Below are positions 21,666 to 32,437 of a stretch of DNA of 64,000 nt, in pieces. The first letter of the stretch is position 1; each line of letters opens with the position of its first letter. Below the pieces are notes generated by a model, which did no database searches, was not told the origin of the DNA, and saw nothing but the letters and a program-made list of their open reading frames with translations. The position numbers and the translations under genes are program-made. The stretch is from positions 57,763,949-57,827,948 of the forward strand of contig OY987298.1 of assembly GCA_963920635.1 (NCBI GenBank), read 5' to 3'. The stretch comes from Pseudeuparius sepicola (Eukaryota > Arthropoda > Insecta > Coleoptera > Anthribidae).

Positions 21666-22056
21666 TATAAAACAACCAGCAGTAAAACTAACTCTTGAGA
21701 AATCATCCGCAAATTCAATGACCTTGAGCCATATTGGGGAAATAGAAGTCAGAGGTGTAGTCGGGAAAATCAATTCAGAAATACAGAGTATAGTATTAGT
21801 AAAGTATATAGTGTGTGGTAAGCACAAGCAACTTTGACTCCTTCCTGGGATTCTTTATTTAAAGATACTAGCACAAAGCACAATTTACAAAAAGCACACT
21901 CCACGGCACTGCAATATCTCTCATACAGCCAAAAAAGAACTGCCCAATCGCCCCGACACTGCATCCATTTGACAGAGTCTAATCCGAAATGGCGGCTGCG
22001 CGAACAGGTGCGCAGAATTTTCCCGCCAAGGGGAGTTTCACAGCTGGTTGTTTTAT
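21666..22056. mobile_element. MITE with ATAAAACAACCAGC ends, copy 1
   Basis: Terminal inverted repeats are ATAAAACAACCAGCAGTA and CAGCTGGTTGTTTTATA. Its body (GATTTCTCAAGAGTT-like piece, AAAGATACTAGCACAAAGCAC, TGCCCAATCGCCC) is the reverse complement of the element at 23985-24350. Confidence 0.82.
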
Positions 22057-23984
22057 ATGGGCTGTTATTATTTTGTGAAACATCTAACCTTTATATATTT
22101 TGACAAAATATCAACCCGTGTTGAATGTTCCGTGTAACAACCGTAGATAGAGATATCACCCTTTTTATATTTTGTGAAAACATCACTTAGTGTGAGACCT
22201 AACCTCTCTTGTGCTTTCAGGAACGTTTTGGTTCCTCTAGTTCACAATCATTTTGCAACAGCGTATGTCATAATAGTTTCAATCTAGAGCTAACAACTAT
22301 TTTACCACAAAAATCAATAATAAGTACTTATACAATGGGTACTTGCATGTGGTAAATCAAAATTTTGAAAAAGCATTTTAAAATAATAATAACTGGCTAC
22401 TTTGGGATATTTTTAATTAGCGACGTGGCTCCACCCGTCTAAGAATATCTGGCAACTGACAACCCTGCCAAGAAGTCTACCGTTCTTGGACTGATCCTCC
22501 CTCGACTGTCGTGGCGTGCGGATCTGGAGAAACCGGTTAGCGTCCGGCGCCAAAATGGCGGTGTCCACAGTCCACGTGTGGTATGCAAATACCTATTGTT
22601 ATATAGGTATGTGGTGGTATTCTGTGATCCTCGAGGCTGCAGACGGGGGGAATATACTTTGGGGGAGGGCTCCCATCCACACAAGAGTTGGAGAATTGAA
22701 ATATGAAAATATTGACCAGGTAGAAACGAGGAAGATAACATTATTGAATCTCACAAGAGATAAGATACAATCAAGAATGTCAAGATCTATATTAAATAAC
22801 ATATACGCACGCCATCTGAATTAATGATATTTACTAAGAGTCCATATGAAGAAAAAACTTGAGTACGACCAGAGAAATATCCAATACTGAAGGGGAGAAA
22901 GGTGTATGACAAGTCAGACGTGCACTGCACGTGCACGCCACTTTATTACCCGAAAAACAATGAAAGGTCCTGATTTTTTATGGGGCGAGCATGGATAATG
23001 CCTAGCGCCTAACTCACCATAAACAGAGCATATAGTTATACCTAGGTTATATCTGGATCAACACTATATTAAAGACCTGTGCATAGTGCTGTTTCAAGCG
23101 ATCGCCACTGGCGCCACACGACGAAACAAATTTACATGTTAAAACACCATTGTTGCAGAATCTTTTATAAAATAAAAACATGCAAAATGTGTCTGTTACA
23201 ACGAATTTAATATCCAAAATAAAATATTTGTTTGTTATATGTCCCTCTAATTTGTCAAGTTGACTAGGCATATTTCTATACATTTTCTTAAGAAAAGTGA
23301 GTCTAAAAAGCAAGCACGAGTAATTTGGTACCTTTTGCTTCGAAATGAAGTCCCTGGCTAGTTGTAGTGTAAGTAAGCATAAAACGCATTTGATTTTTCA
23401 GTTTCTTCTTTATATGTATAGAGGGCTATTGGTTCGTTTTGGAACTATAAACAAAAATTTATATTTTCATTCTTGCATACCTTACAAAATACTCTTCCAA
23501 AATAATATCTAAAATTTTCGCTTCTTCAGCTGGTTGATCAGATCATCCCATAATTCCAAAACAGTGTTTATTCTTCTGCAATTCACCTAATGGTCTGTGC
23601 AGTGTGCATAAATACCATTTTCTTCACGTCACGTGCATGGAAATTTCATGTTATCACAAACAAATCTACCTATAAAAGCTGTGTTAATAAGATAAAACTG
23701 CTAAATACTGGTCGCAAAGACAATTCGTTACCGTAAAAAGAAGGCAAATCGTAATAAAGCTGGATATTTAAAATTTGGGAAATTTTAAACGTCAGTAACT
23801 CACATACCAATATACCAGAGAATACTCCCCTATAACCTATAATAAGTCGCCATTTTTTTAAGTCGAGTGGCGCTAGTGCGTCTACCGTTCTTGGGCGCCA
23901 CCCCAGTACGTAAACAACAATGAAATATGGCGTCATGCTCGTCTTTAATATAAGCGGAGTGTCGGTCCAGATTATACCAGCGCA
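22057..23984. other. intergenic, no gene recognised
   Basis: No convincing exon. It contains two of three window copies of the 15-mer GTCTACCGTTCTTGG (near 22475 and 23880) and a small GGCGCCAAAATGGCG palindromic patch near 22547. Confidence 0.4.
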
Positions 23985-24350
23985 AATAAAACAACCAGCA
24001 GTAACTATCCCAGGAAAATTCTACGCACCTGTTCGCGCAGCCGCCATTTGGGAATAGATTCTGTCAAGTTGGTGCAGTGTCAGGGCGATTGGGCAGTTAT
24101 TTTTTGGCTGTATGGGATATTACAGTGTCGTGTGGCACTGTAAATTGTGCTTAGTGCTAGTATCTTTAAATAAAGAATCCCAGGACGGAATCAAAGCTGC
24201 CTGTGTTATACTATACACTTTACTAATACTACTCTGTATTTCTGAATTGATTTTCCCGAATACACCTCTGACTTCTATTCCCCCAATATGGCGTCAAGGT
24301 CATTGAATTTGCTGATGATTTCTCAAAAGTATGCTACTGGTTGTTTTATA
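23985..24350. mobile_element. MITE with ATAAAACAACCAGC ends, copy 2
   Basis: Ends are AATAAAACAACCAGCAGTA and TACTGGTTGTTTTATA. It is the same family as 21666-22056 in opposite orientation; shared blocks include CACCTGTTCGCGCAGCCGCC and TTTAAATAAAGAATCCCAGG. Confidence 0.82.
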
Positions 24351-24491
24351 ATGTATATGCTCTGGGCATCAGCCGGTAAAATGTCAAAAGTGTTTTCAAA
24401 ATGGCCGGCAAATTAATAATAATAATAATATAATAATAATTCTCACCCTCACAATATTCCAAACTAGGAGTACCCCAGAAGCATTTTTGTA

Positions 24492-24528
24492 GACGAAAAT
24501 CATGATGATCATCATCATGATTTTCGTC
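24492..24528. repeat. perfect 17-bp hairpin
   Basis: GACGAAAATCATGATGA, loop TCA, then TCATCATGATTTTCGTC. It is a perfect inverted repeat in otherwise unremarkable intergenic DNA. Confidence 0.85.
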
Positions 24529-24875
24529 ATCGTCGATGGAGGAAGGAATCCTCAATCAACGGTGTCATCATAGAGTTCATATATATGATCTCTGTGGGTG
24601 TCATTTATAGAAGCTAACCAAAACTGTTCTATAATTAGAGAACCTATATATTTTATACCACATAACACATAATAACGTGAATCGTGCTTTTAACTTTCAA
24701 CAATAAAAACCAATAAACAGATAAAGGGTAAATAATTTAAAACAAAACGACAAACTTTATTTGTAACAAAGAAAATCTGAACTCTGAAAACATCCCACAA
24801 TAGAGATTAGTTGTGAAGTCGGCCGCCAGAATGTGTGTGTGTCGCTTCTCTTGAATGGCTACGCATGCGCAATTC

Positions 24876-25105
24876 ACTTTTCGAACCTTGCACAGTGTCT
24901 GGGTTTTCGAACTTTTCTCGGTCTGCGTATTTTCGAACATTTCATGTTTCGAACCATTCACGGTGCCGGGATTTTCGAACTTTTCACGGTCGGCGTATTT
25001 TCTAACTTTTCTCGTTTCGAACATTTCAGGGTCAGCGTATTTTCGAACTTTTCTCGTTTCGAACCATTGCCGTTTCTAACCATTACCTTTCGAACCATTT
25101 ACGCA
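24876..25105 (+). repeat. TTTCGAAC minisatellite
   Basis: TTTCGAAC/TTTTCGAACTTTTC recurs about ten times with spacers such as GGTCTGCGTA and GGTCAGCGTA, giving open frames on both strands that are repeat artefacts. Confidence 0.8.
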
Positions 25106-25171
25106 CTAGCTTTTAGGTATTTTGTGATGTCTACCGTTCTTGGGCCGGATCAGCTCAAGGTTAGTGGAGAG

Positions 25172-25485
25172 TAGGGTTCCTTTATTAGGAGAGTTGTTGC
25201 AATCAACTGTCATCATCAAATTTCAATTGGTTTTGCATGAAACTAGTGACTCTGAGGTAAAGCAAAAACCACGTGGGATGTTGCCTCATAGGCTTGCAAG
25301 TAAATTTTTGAGAGAGTGATCAAAGCAATATGAAAATTTGACACTAGAACGACATTGTCATTTTAATTTTTATTTTTTTAAATTTTAATTCAAGAAAATT
25401 TGTGCATTATACTTGTATCCGTTGCAGCTCACCAAAGAGTGCCTATTGCAAAACTAGTAGGTATATGTGGTGCAGTGCGCATTTA
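25172..25485 (+). repeat. dispersed repeat, copy 2
   Basis: Inverted partner of 16975-17285, starting around CCTTTATTAGGAGAGTTG and running through AGCTCACCAAAGAGTGCC. Confidence 0.75.
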
Positions 25486-25664
25486 GGAAAAAAGTACCTC
25501 TGAGAATGATTGTTTAAAATGCTTCCAGTATCACAAAATGATCCGCAAACTTAGTATTATAGAAAATGGCAATGAAGAGGCCCTATAGAATAAATGGAGA
25601 CTATAAATCAATAAAGTAACATTTGCGGTAATGATATACATATATGGTAGGTACGTAACAACTA

Positions 25665-26175
25665 TAGGGTTTTCCATTAAGAGGTGTTATTTTGATATTC
25701 AAAGGAAAATGCCATTTTTTGAGATAAATGTTCGGATGTTTATTTCATTATAAAGAGGAAGGTATGCCGTTAATAATGGAAAATAACATCCGCCAAATGA
25801 CCGCCACGACTACGCCTACAGGACCATATCCTTTTCATGAAATTTTCCATAACCAAATCGCAAAGTGGCTGCCCTATGTCCTCGATAGCCTCACGAATTC
25901 CATCTTTGAGGTCTTGAATCGACGCTGGGCTGTTGGCGTAGACGTTCTCTTTCAACAAGACGGCGGTACGTGTAACACATGCAACGAAACCATTGATCTT
26001 TTACGGGAAAAGTTTCCGGGCCGTGTTATCTCTCGAAGAGTTGATCACAATTGGCCACCGAGATCTTGTGATTTAACACCTTGCGACTTCTTCCTTTGGG
26101 GCCACGTGAAAGAGAAGGTCTACGCCAACAGCCCAGCGTCGATTCAAGACCTCAAAGATGGTATATGCTTCGCAA
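25665..26175 (+). pseudogene. rearranged mariner transposase fragment (inverted duplication)
   Basis: On the plus strand from about 25940 the frame shows a mariner-type catalytic core: LFQQDGGTCNTCNETIDLL (second Asp region) and NWPPRSCDLTPCDFFLWG (third Asp), then KVYANSPASIQDLKDGI. Immediately upstream, 25735-25945 encodes the same C-terminal segment on the minus strand (NVYANSPASIQDLKDGIREA). The copy is therefore a head-to-head inverted duplication centred near 25945. A mariner-like end, TATAGGGTTTTCCATTAAGAG, lies near 25662. The N-terminal half is missing, so it is non-functional. Confidence 0.82.
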
Positions 26176-26796
26176 CCAGTTAATGACGTCACTCGTTGAT
26201 TTATGATGTGAAAAGTTACCCAAGTGATACGAAAAAAAGAACATAATAAGATAAAAACCCTATTGCAATCTCGATTATACCGCTATAAATAAAAAGAACT
26301 AGGTATACAACTAATTTTAATAATAATTTCAAACGTCATGGAAACACTTTCATTTTGGTATAATCAGCTGCTTTTCGCAGCGTCTATGGGCGGACTCAGG
26401 CAAATTTAGCTTCGGTGTGTCAAAGTGACAGTGAAGGTTTTCCAGATCGTTCAAACTGGTTCAAACATTCGGCAATGAAAATATTCGCGGGTTTTCTACG
26501 TTTCGTGAGTTTTACCGTTATCTGTGTTGTTCTTGTTCTTGTAACTTTTCGTGTTATTAGTGCAAATGGGCTCGTTACTGACCTGAACTTATGACCCGGT
26601 TGCATTTTTTGCTGCATTGACGCCAACTTAGGATATCGAAATTACCAATTGACAGTCCCAGTAAGGACTTCTTAAAATAATTTGAGTATAAACTCAAAGC
26701 AAATATCCATTTTATCCACATGTGACGTCAAAGCCTTCCCCCTTCCCGCTCGCCTCATCCATCGAATTGATAAGTACAACAATTCAATGGCCTCAC
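26176..26796. other. intergenic, no gene recognised
   Basis: No exon or transposon end is recognised. A slightly CpG-richer stretch at about 26360-26530 could be regulatory, but nothing specific supports that. Confidence 0.4.
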
Positions 26797-26996
26797 CCTC
26801 AGACTAATGATTATTCATTAGTCTGCGCCTTGTTTATATAAACAAGGGTCTGAAGCCTCACCCGTGTTACCGTTCAACCCGCACCGTCGCATTATCATTG
26901 CGACGGTACCGGTTCAACCTGCTCTCTATAATAACCTCAGACTATTGTTTATTCCCTTGCTTATAAGTCTATGGTTTATTCATTAGTCTGAGATAA
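26797..26996. mobile_element. stacked-hairpin foldback element
   Basis: Several inverted repeats are packed together: CAGACTAATGA/TCATTAGTCTG (near 26800-26826, again ATTCATTAGTCTGAG at 26978-26992), TTGTTTATATAAACAA (26831-26846), and ACCGTCGCA/TGCGACGGT (26883-26907). The outer CAGACTAATGA and TCATTAGTCTGAG act as ends. No coding capacity. Confidence 0.6.
26883..26907. repeat. GC-rich hairpin, copy 2
   Basis: ACCGTCGCA, loop TTATCAT, TGCGACGGT; same core as 20875-20905, inside the stacked-hairpin element. Confidence 0.8.
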
Positions 26997-27298
26997 TAAC
27001 CTTGGGCTGATGGCTGAGGGACGATCTGTTGGGTGGTGTCATGTGTCAATCCAGGTCCAGTCATTATTTTTTTTCCTCTGTAAATATTAATAATTGTGTG
27101 TAAAATAAGGTCATTCCTTGAGGTTTCCATAATATTATAATAATCGTTTTTTTCTGAATAATAGTAGTTTTTGACTACCTATTTTTTTTGTTATAAATAA
27201 GATATAAGATATATCTTTAAAAATATTCCAACTCTAGCATTGATTATTATAAAAGATTATAAATTATACCTAAATTATTTTACAGTTATTAAATAAGG

Positions 27299-30091
27299 AT
27301 GTCTGTAGCTCAAGGTAAATACATGTCGTGTTTTTATAATTGAAAAATAAGTTTTTATTTATTTCCTACTTTTAGAAAATCGATCAGAGCTATACGAAGA
27401 GGTCAAGTTATATCACAATGCAAGAGAAAGAGAAAAGTATGTTAGTGAATGCTTTTTATTTTCAAAGTGGCTATTTATACGTCCGACATATATGAAAGTT
27501 GGTGTGTGTCTTGCACTCTCATTGGCGAGTTGAGTCACGGCACTTCTTTGCACGTACATATAACCCCATACATGTCCTCCAAAATTCCGAAATAAACTTA
27601 TTTGAAGATAAGTTGTAAGTGCATTTATAATAATTCCTGTATTTCAGTATTCTTTTTTTCGTATGGCAGCGGCAGGACCCATTGCTACCGACTGCCACAA
27701 TATGGGGCAAATGCCCCTTTCTCTTTTTATATGGCAGGGCAGCGCCTATCGCTGCTGACCTCCACAACATGGTGTGAATGCCTCCTTTTTTCATGCGGCA
27801 GTGCCTAATGCCAAAAAGGAGGGCATATGCTCCTTATTGCAACAATGCTTGAGAAAAATGCACTTCCGATGTATAATACATATCACGAAAGATGATTCCT
27901 GCATCACAATGGTTGACAATGTAATTTCCATTGTCGACCACTGTGAAGCAGGGATCATCGTTCGTGATATCCACTATATCTCCAAATAAGTATACATCGG
28001 ACATGTATGGAGTTAAATATACGTCCAAAGAAGTCACGTGACTCAATTCGCCAATGAGAGCACAAGACGTATACCGACTTCTATATACGTCGGACGTATA
28101 AATTGCCGCTGCGTTTATTATTCTGCGCAATAACTCATATACATACACCTTCAATCAAGATGTTTTTGTGTAAATGATATTTTCTGTTGTAGATATGACA
28201 ACTTGGCTGACTTGTACGCTGTAATAAACACGCTGCAGCAGTTAGAGAAAGCGTATATTCGTGATTGTGTTACGCCCAAGGAATATACCGGTGCTTGTAG
28301 CAAACTATTAGTTCAATATAAAGCTGCCTTTCGTCAAGTAAAGAGCGATGAATTTCCCACGGTGGATGCATTTGTCAAAAAGTACAGGGTAATGTACTTT
28401 TTAATATTGTTATTACTTTTAGACTTATTGCGTCTATGTTGTAGTTGGATTGTCCCGCAGCACTAGAACGGATCAAAGAGGACCGTCCAATAACAATCAA
28501 AGATGATAAGGGTAATACAAGTAAATGCATAGCAGACATAGTTTCTCTGTTCATTACAATTATGGATAAGCTTCGTTTAGATATCAGAGCAATGGATGAT
28601 CTTCATCCAGAGTTAAGAGATTTGGTGGATACCATGAATAGATTGAGCATATTGCCATCAGAGTTTGAAGGGAAACAGAAGGTAGGTAATTGATTTTTAA
28701 GACATTACGATTTAGGTATACATTGTCGGGCAGAAAGTACGCACCCTATGAGATTTTTTTATTTTACATTTATCAGAAAAGTTTATTCTTGATAAAAGTG
28801 TGTGCATTCTTGCAAATTCTTGCAACTCAAGGATAGTAAATAGTAAACAGAGATAGTAAAAAGTAAACAGAGCCAACATCTTTTTGAGTGATGCCACATG
28901 GTTTATTATTTACAGCATTTCATTTATAATAGATGGGTTTCAAAATGGGGTTAAATGAAGATCCACACCTCGCATAACATTAAATTAAGAAATTTAGCTG
29001 TTAATTCCTTGTATGTGGCAATTTTAAACTAAAACTAAATCGCGAAGTAATTATAGTATGCTAATTAAGTATCACTTTAATAAAATCGTAAACAGACACC
29101 TCAAATCGCCTAACATGTCAACACAATGGGCCACAGTGTCGGTGCATTTGTTTTGTTTTCGCCTCGTGTCATATTCTCTGATTGTTTACGTGTGTATTTT
29201 TCGTATTTTCAAGTATTTGTTTCTTGTTAATTTATACACTATTATTTATTAGTATTTAGGATATAACGACTGTTTTAGTACAGTTCGTGCACTCTAATTT
29301 GACACACGAAAACCTCAGCCTAAGTGCCAGCGATCCATAGCAGCTTACTGTGCGACGCTTAGACTGAAGTTCTCGTGTCAACTTAGAGGGCACGGCCTAT
29401 ATACCTACAATGGGATGATGCAAAAACTGTGAGGTGAGTGGCCAAAGTGATATTTCTCAGGATATAAACCATAACAGGTAATGTTTGTTTCGATTTAGAT
29501 GTTGGTTGATTACATGCGTGTGCATTTTGATGCTTTTGCTCCCTCTATTCTTGGTTATTTCTTTGAGGTGCAAACTCTCTGCCAGTCACTGTATGTTTAT
29601 TTATTATTATATGTTTATATATAATATTTCAAATTTTCAAATTTGATTTTCAAAACATTTATAATTATCAATTCTCAGCAACTTTCCTTTATACCTAAAT
29701 GTATTAAAATTACTAAAAAAATGTGATGCAAAGAAAAAATACTCCAAAAGGTTGAGCCTGCCCCTAGTATGATAAGTCAGTAGGTGCCACTCGAGGTGTC
29801 ACTTTTTGACTAGTAATGTACATAGGTGCCACTTTTTGTCATTAGTAAAATTTTATTTAATTGGGCAGTGCGTTATTATTTTGAACAATTTCATGCACAC
29901 TGCACAGGTATTATAATAGTTGTTAATCCTAACTCCAACATTAATTATTATTGCAGGTTGGTGAATGGCTAGCAACCTTGAATTCCATGCAAGCTTCAGA
30001 TGAACTTTCTGAGTCACAAGTTAGGCAATTGCTGTTCGATCTGGAAAGTTCGTATGCTGCCTTTAATAAGATTTTGCATAATTCATCATAG
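27299..30091 (+). CDS. Vps28: Vps28, ESCRT-I subunit (five exons, complete)
   Basis: Exons are 27299-27314, 27376-27436, 28193-28388, 28445-28681 and 29957-30091, each with GT/AG borders and consistent phases, giving 214 residues. The protein matches animal Vps28: [20 protein letters not shown] at the start, [15 protein letters not shown] and [15 protein letters not shown] in the ESCRT-I core-binding N-terminal part, then [47 protein letters not shown], and SASDEL-like and [16 protein letters not shown] in the C-terminal four-helix domain that contacts ESCRT-II. It acts on endosomes in sorting ubiquitinated cargo into multivesicular bodies. Exon 1 encodes only MSVAQ plus one base. Intron 2 (756 bp) and intron 4 (1,275 bp) each contain a MITE. 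The gene looks intact and functional. Confidence 0.95.
27476..28102. mobile_element. MITE with TATACGTCCGAC ends in Vps28 intron 2
   Basis: The left end TTTATACGTCCGACATATATG is mirrored by CGTCGGACGTATAAA at the right. The inverted match continues for more than 100 bp, including CTCTCATTGGCGARTTGAGTC and CCATACATGTCC. Inner arms around GATCAT and CATTGTCGACCA are also inverted. It nearly fills intron 2. Confidence 0.85.
28721..29591. mobile_element. mariner-type MITE in Vps28 intron 4
   Basis: Ends are CATTGTCGGGCAGAAAGTACGCACC at the left and, in reverse complement, CAGTGACTGGCAGAGAGTTTGCACC; only key bases match (CA-TG-C-GGCAGA-AGT--GCACC). TA flanks both sides (28719-28720 and 29592-29593). 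It shares TTCTTGATAAAAG and the end sequence with 18284-18735. A second element is nested at 29288-29397. Confidence 0.85.
29288..29397. mobile_element. nested short foldback MITE
   Basis: GTGCACTCTAATTTGACAC and GTGTCAACTTAGAGGGCAC are inverted arms; an inner CTCAGCCTAAG/CTTAGACTGAAG pair continues the stem. It lies inside the intron 4 mariner-type element. Confidence 0.75.
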
Positions 30092-30840
30092 ATATTAGTC
30101 AGTATTTCAAGTAACTAACTTGCAATAAGTATATTTTGTGTTTTATGCATTAAGCATTGCACCATTGTGGTTTATTTTTTTTTAGTGATATTAAAATTCA
30201 TTATTAGACACATAGGTATATTTCTTTTAAATACCGACACCTGATGACAGATTCTGCAGCAAGGTGTGCAGGGCCTTTATTTTGTGGTAAAACATTAATT
30301 ATAGTAAGTATAATTACCTGTATAATATGTGAGTATAGTCCAAATATCTCCAATATAATTTCCCTGTTTTGGGTTTGGGAGATTTTGGTGTGTATTAATA
30401 AAATTTAGTGGACAAATAAGATAAAATAAATTTAAAAGATTCTCACATTCAGAAAATGTTATGTATAGATTTTTCACTAATACGTAAGAATAAAATGACC
30501 TAAATATACCTAATCTGGTATTATATGGTCGCCACTCTATGAGAATAGATATCTATCAGATATGCTCTGTTGTACTGCTGTACTTAGCATATTATCGTTG
30601 ACTAACGTACGAGTTGGCAGTTCTATGTATCACCATATGATTGCATTGTTGGATTAATATCCAAGTGTAGATATTAGAGTGTATTTTAACAGGACTTTTT
30701 GGGATTGATGTTTTGAGGACAAACATGAAATTTTAAATGGTTTATTTCAGTTATTAAAGCTACACATTGATAATATCACACTACACTGTTATAAAACATT
30801 AAGTAGTAGGTAATGCTTACTTCCTATGAATACTTCGAAG
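30092..30840. other. Vps28 3' flank, nothing recognised
   Basis: 3' UTR and intergenic DNA. No exon, RNA gene or transposon end is seen before the hAT-like element. Confidence 0.45.
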
Positions 30841-31419
30841 CAGGGCCGTAGCTAGGGGTTTTCCATGGGGGGTTTTGGTTTAAGGTTAACTTTTTGAGCA
30901 TTATCCTCAAACATACAGGGTGAGTTTTTTTCGATGACCACTATAGGGATCTCGGAAACTAGCAGAGCTAGAACAAAGGTTAAATGGAGAAAGAATTGCG
31001 GTTTTGAATGCTCAATGTAATGCCCCTTGGGATTTTTAAAAAAGTTCATGGGCTCACTAGATATTTTGAAAAGAATGATTTTTTGCTATTTCATCAGATC
31101 TCTGTAGCTCCTTATTTCTGATTATACAGAAAAACTGTAGAGACAAAAATTGTAGATAATTTTGGGCTTAATAAGATAATCTAATCCAATTTTTTATGTT
31201 GTTTGTGATTTTTGAGATATATGACATAAATTTGTGTTTTTTTAAACGTAAATCATAGTTGGCTGTGGCCTTATCAAATCGGCCATTTTTTTTAACTTTC
31301 CAAAGATATAATACTTGGCATAGTTATTATAAAAAATAAAAGAGCTGGCTAATTTTCTGATTTTTTTTTATTTTCACATAGTCAGCCATGGAATATTTTC
31401 ATAATTACGTTCTATTTTA

Positions 31420-32155
31420 AAAGCTTTTATTTAACTTGCAATGTATGTATGTATGTATGTAATTTGTTCGGGTGGAATCTTGCAACTCAATTTTGAAGCA
31501 GATATCTTCAACCGATCGAGCTGAAATTTTGTACACACATTTAATTTGGATGACAATGCATGATTATATGTGTGACGTCATTCTAAATCCAACATGGTGG
31601 ATCACCCAAGATGGCGGACTAGTTAAATTTCAACCGATCGAGCTGAAATTTTGTACACACGTTTAATTTGGATGACAAGGCATGATTATATATGTGACGT
31701 CATTCTAAATCCAACATGGCGGAACACTCAAGATGGCGGACTAGTTAAATTTCAACCGATCGAGCTGAAATTTTGTACACACGTTTAATTTGGATGACAA
31801 TGCATGATTATATGTGTGACGTCATTCTAAATCCAACATGGCGGAACACTCAAGATGGCGGACTAGTTAAATTTCAACCGATCGAGCTGAAATTTTGTAC
31901 ACACGTTTAATTTGGATGACAATGCATGATTATATGTGTGACGTCATTCTAAATCCAACATGGCGGAACACCCAAGATGGTCATTAGAAGGTCTCCTCAT
32001 TGAAGAGCTAGACTGTTCTAAACTAACCGGCAAACGACCTTGCAACAATGATGCGTTAACTGAGATGAATAGACTCAGACACCTCGCCAAACTAAAAATT
32101 ACAAAATAAATTAAAAGTAAAAAAATATTTTTAAAAAAAGCTTTTATTTAAATGC
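31420..32155. mobile_element. tandem-repeat-bearing element, copy 2, nested in the foldback
   Basis: Bounded by AAAGCTTTTATTTAA on both sides, like 9219-9895. After a TGTATG microsatellite it holds four 122-bp tandem units (CAACCGATCG starts at 31509, 31631, 31753 and 31875). Each unit has TGACGTCATTCTAAATCCAA and AAGATGGCGGACTAG. Confidence 0.8.
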
Positions 32156-32437
32156 GCTAAAAAGAATAAAATAATCTTTTCTTTTAAAACTTTTACTATC
32201 AACTTATAACGTCATTCCACAATTTATATGATATAAAAGCTTGTCGCGAGATTTAAGTTTTCAAACTAAGTAAATACCACTACTTAAATCTCGCGACAAG
32301 CTTTTATATCATATAAATTGTGGAATGACGTTATAAGTTGATAGTAAAAGTTTTAAAAGAAAAGATTATTTTATTCTTTTTAGCGCATTTAAATAAAAGC
32401 TTTTTTTAAAAATATTTTTTTACTTTTAATTTATTTT
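32103..32437. repeat. 335-bp near-perfect palindrome
   Basis: Arms of 156 bp (32103-32258 and 32282-32437) are inverted copies with no length difference, around a 23-nt spacer. The arms contain AAAGCTTTTATTTAAATGCGC and ATCTCGCGACAAGCTTTTAT. The palindrome duplicates the right end of the tandem-repeat element head-to-head. Confidence 0.9.

Noticed and set aside
24737..25174. overlapping frames of 74-113 codons with FRTF/FSNFSRFE repeats
   Set aside because: They follow the TTTCGAAC minisatellite in several frames and show no protein-like composition.
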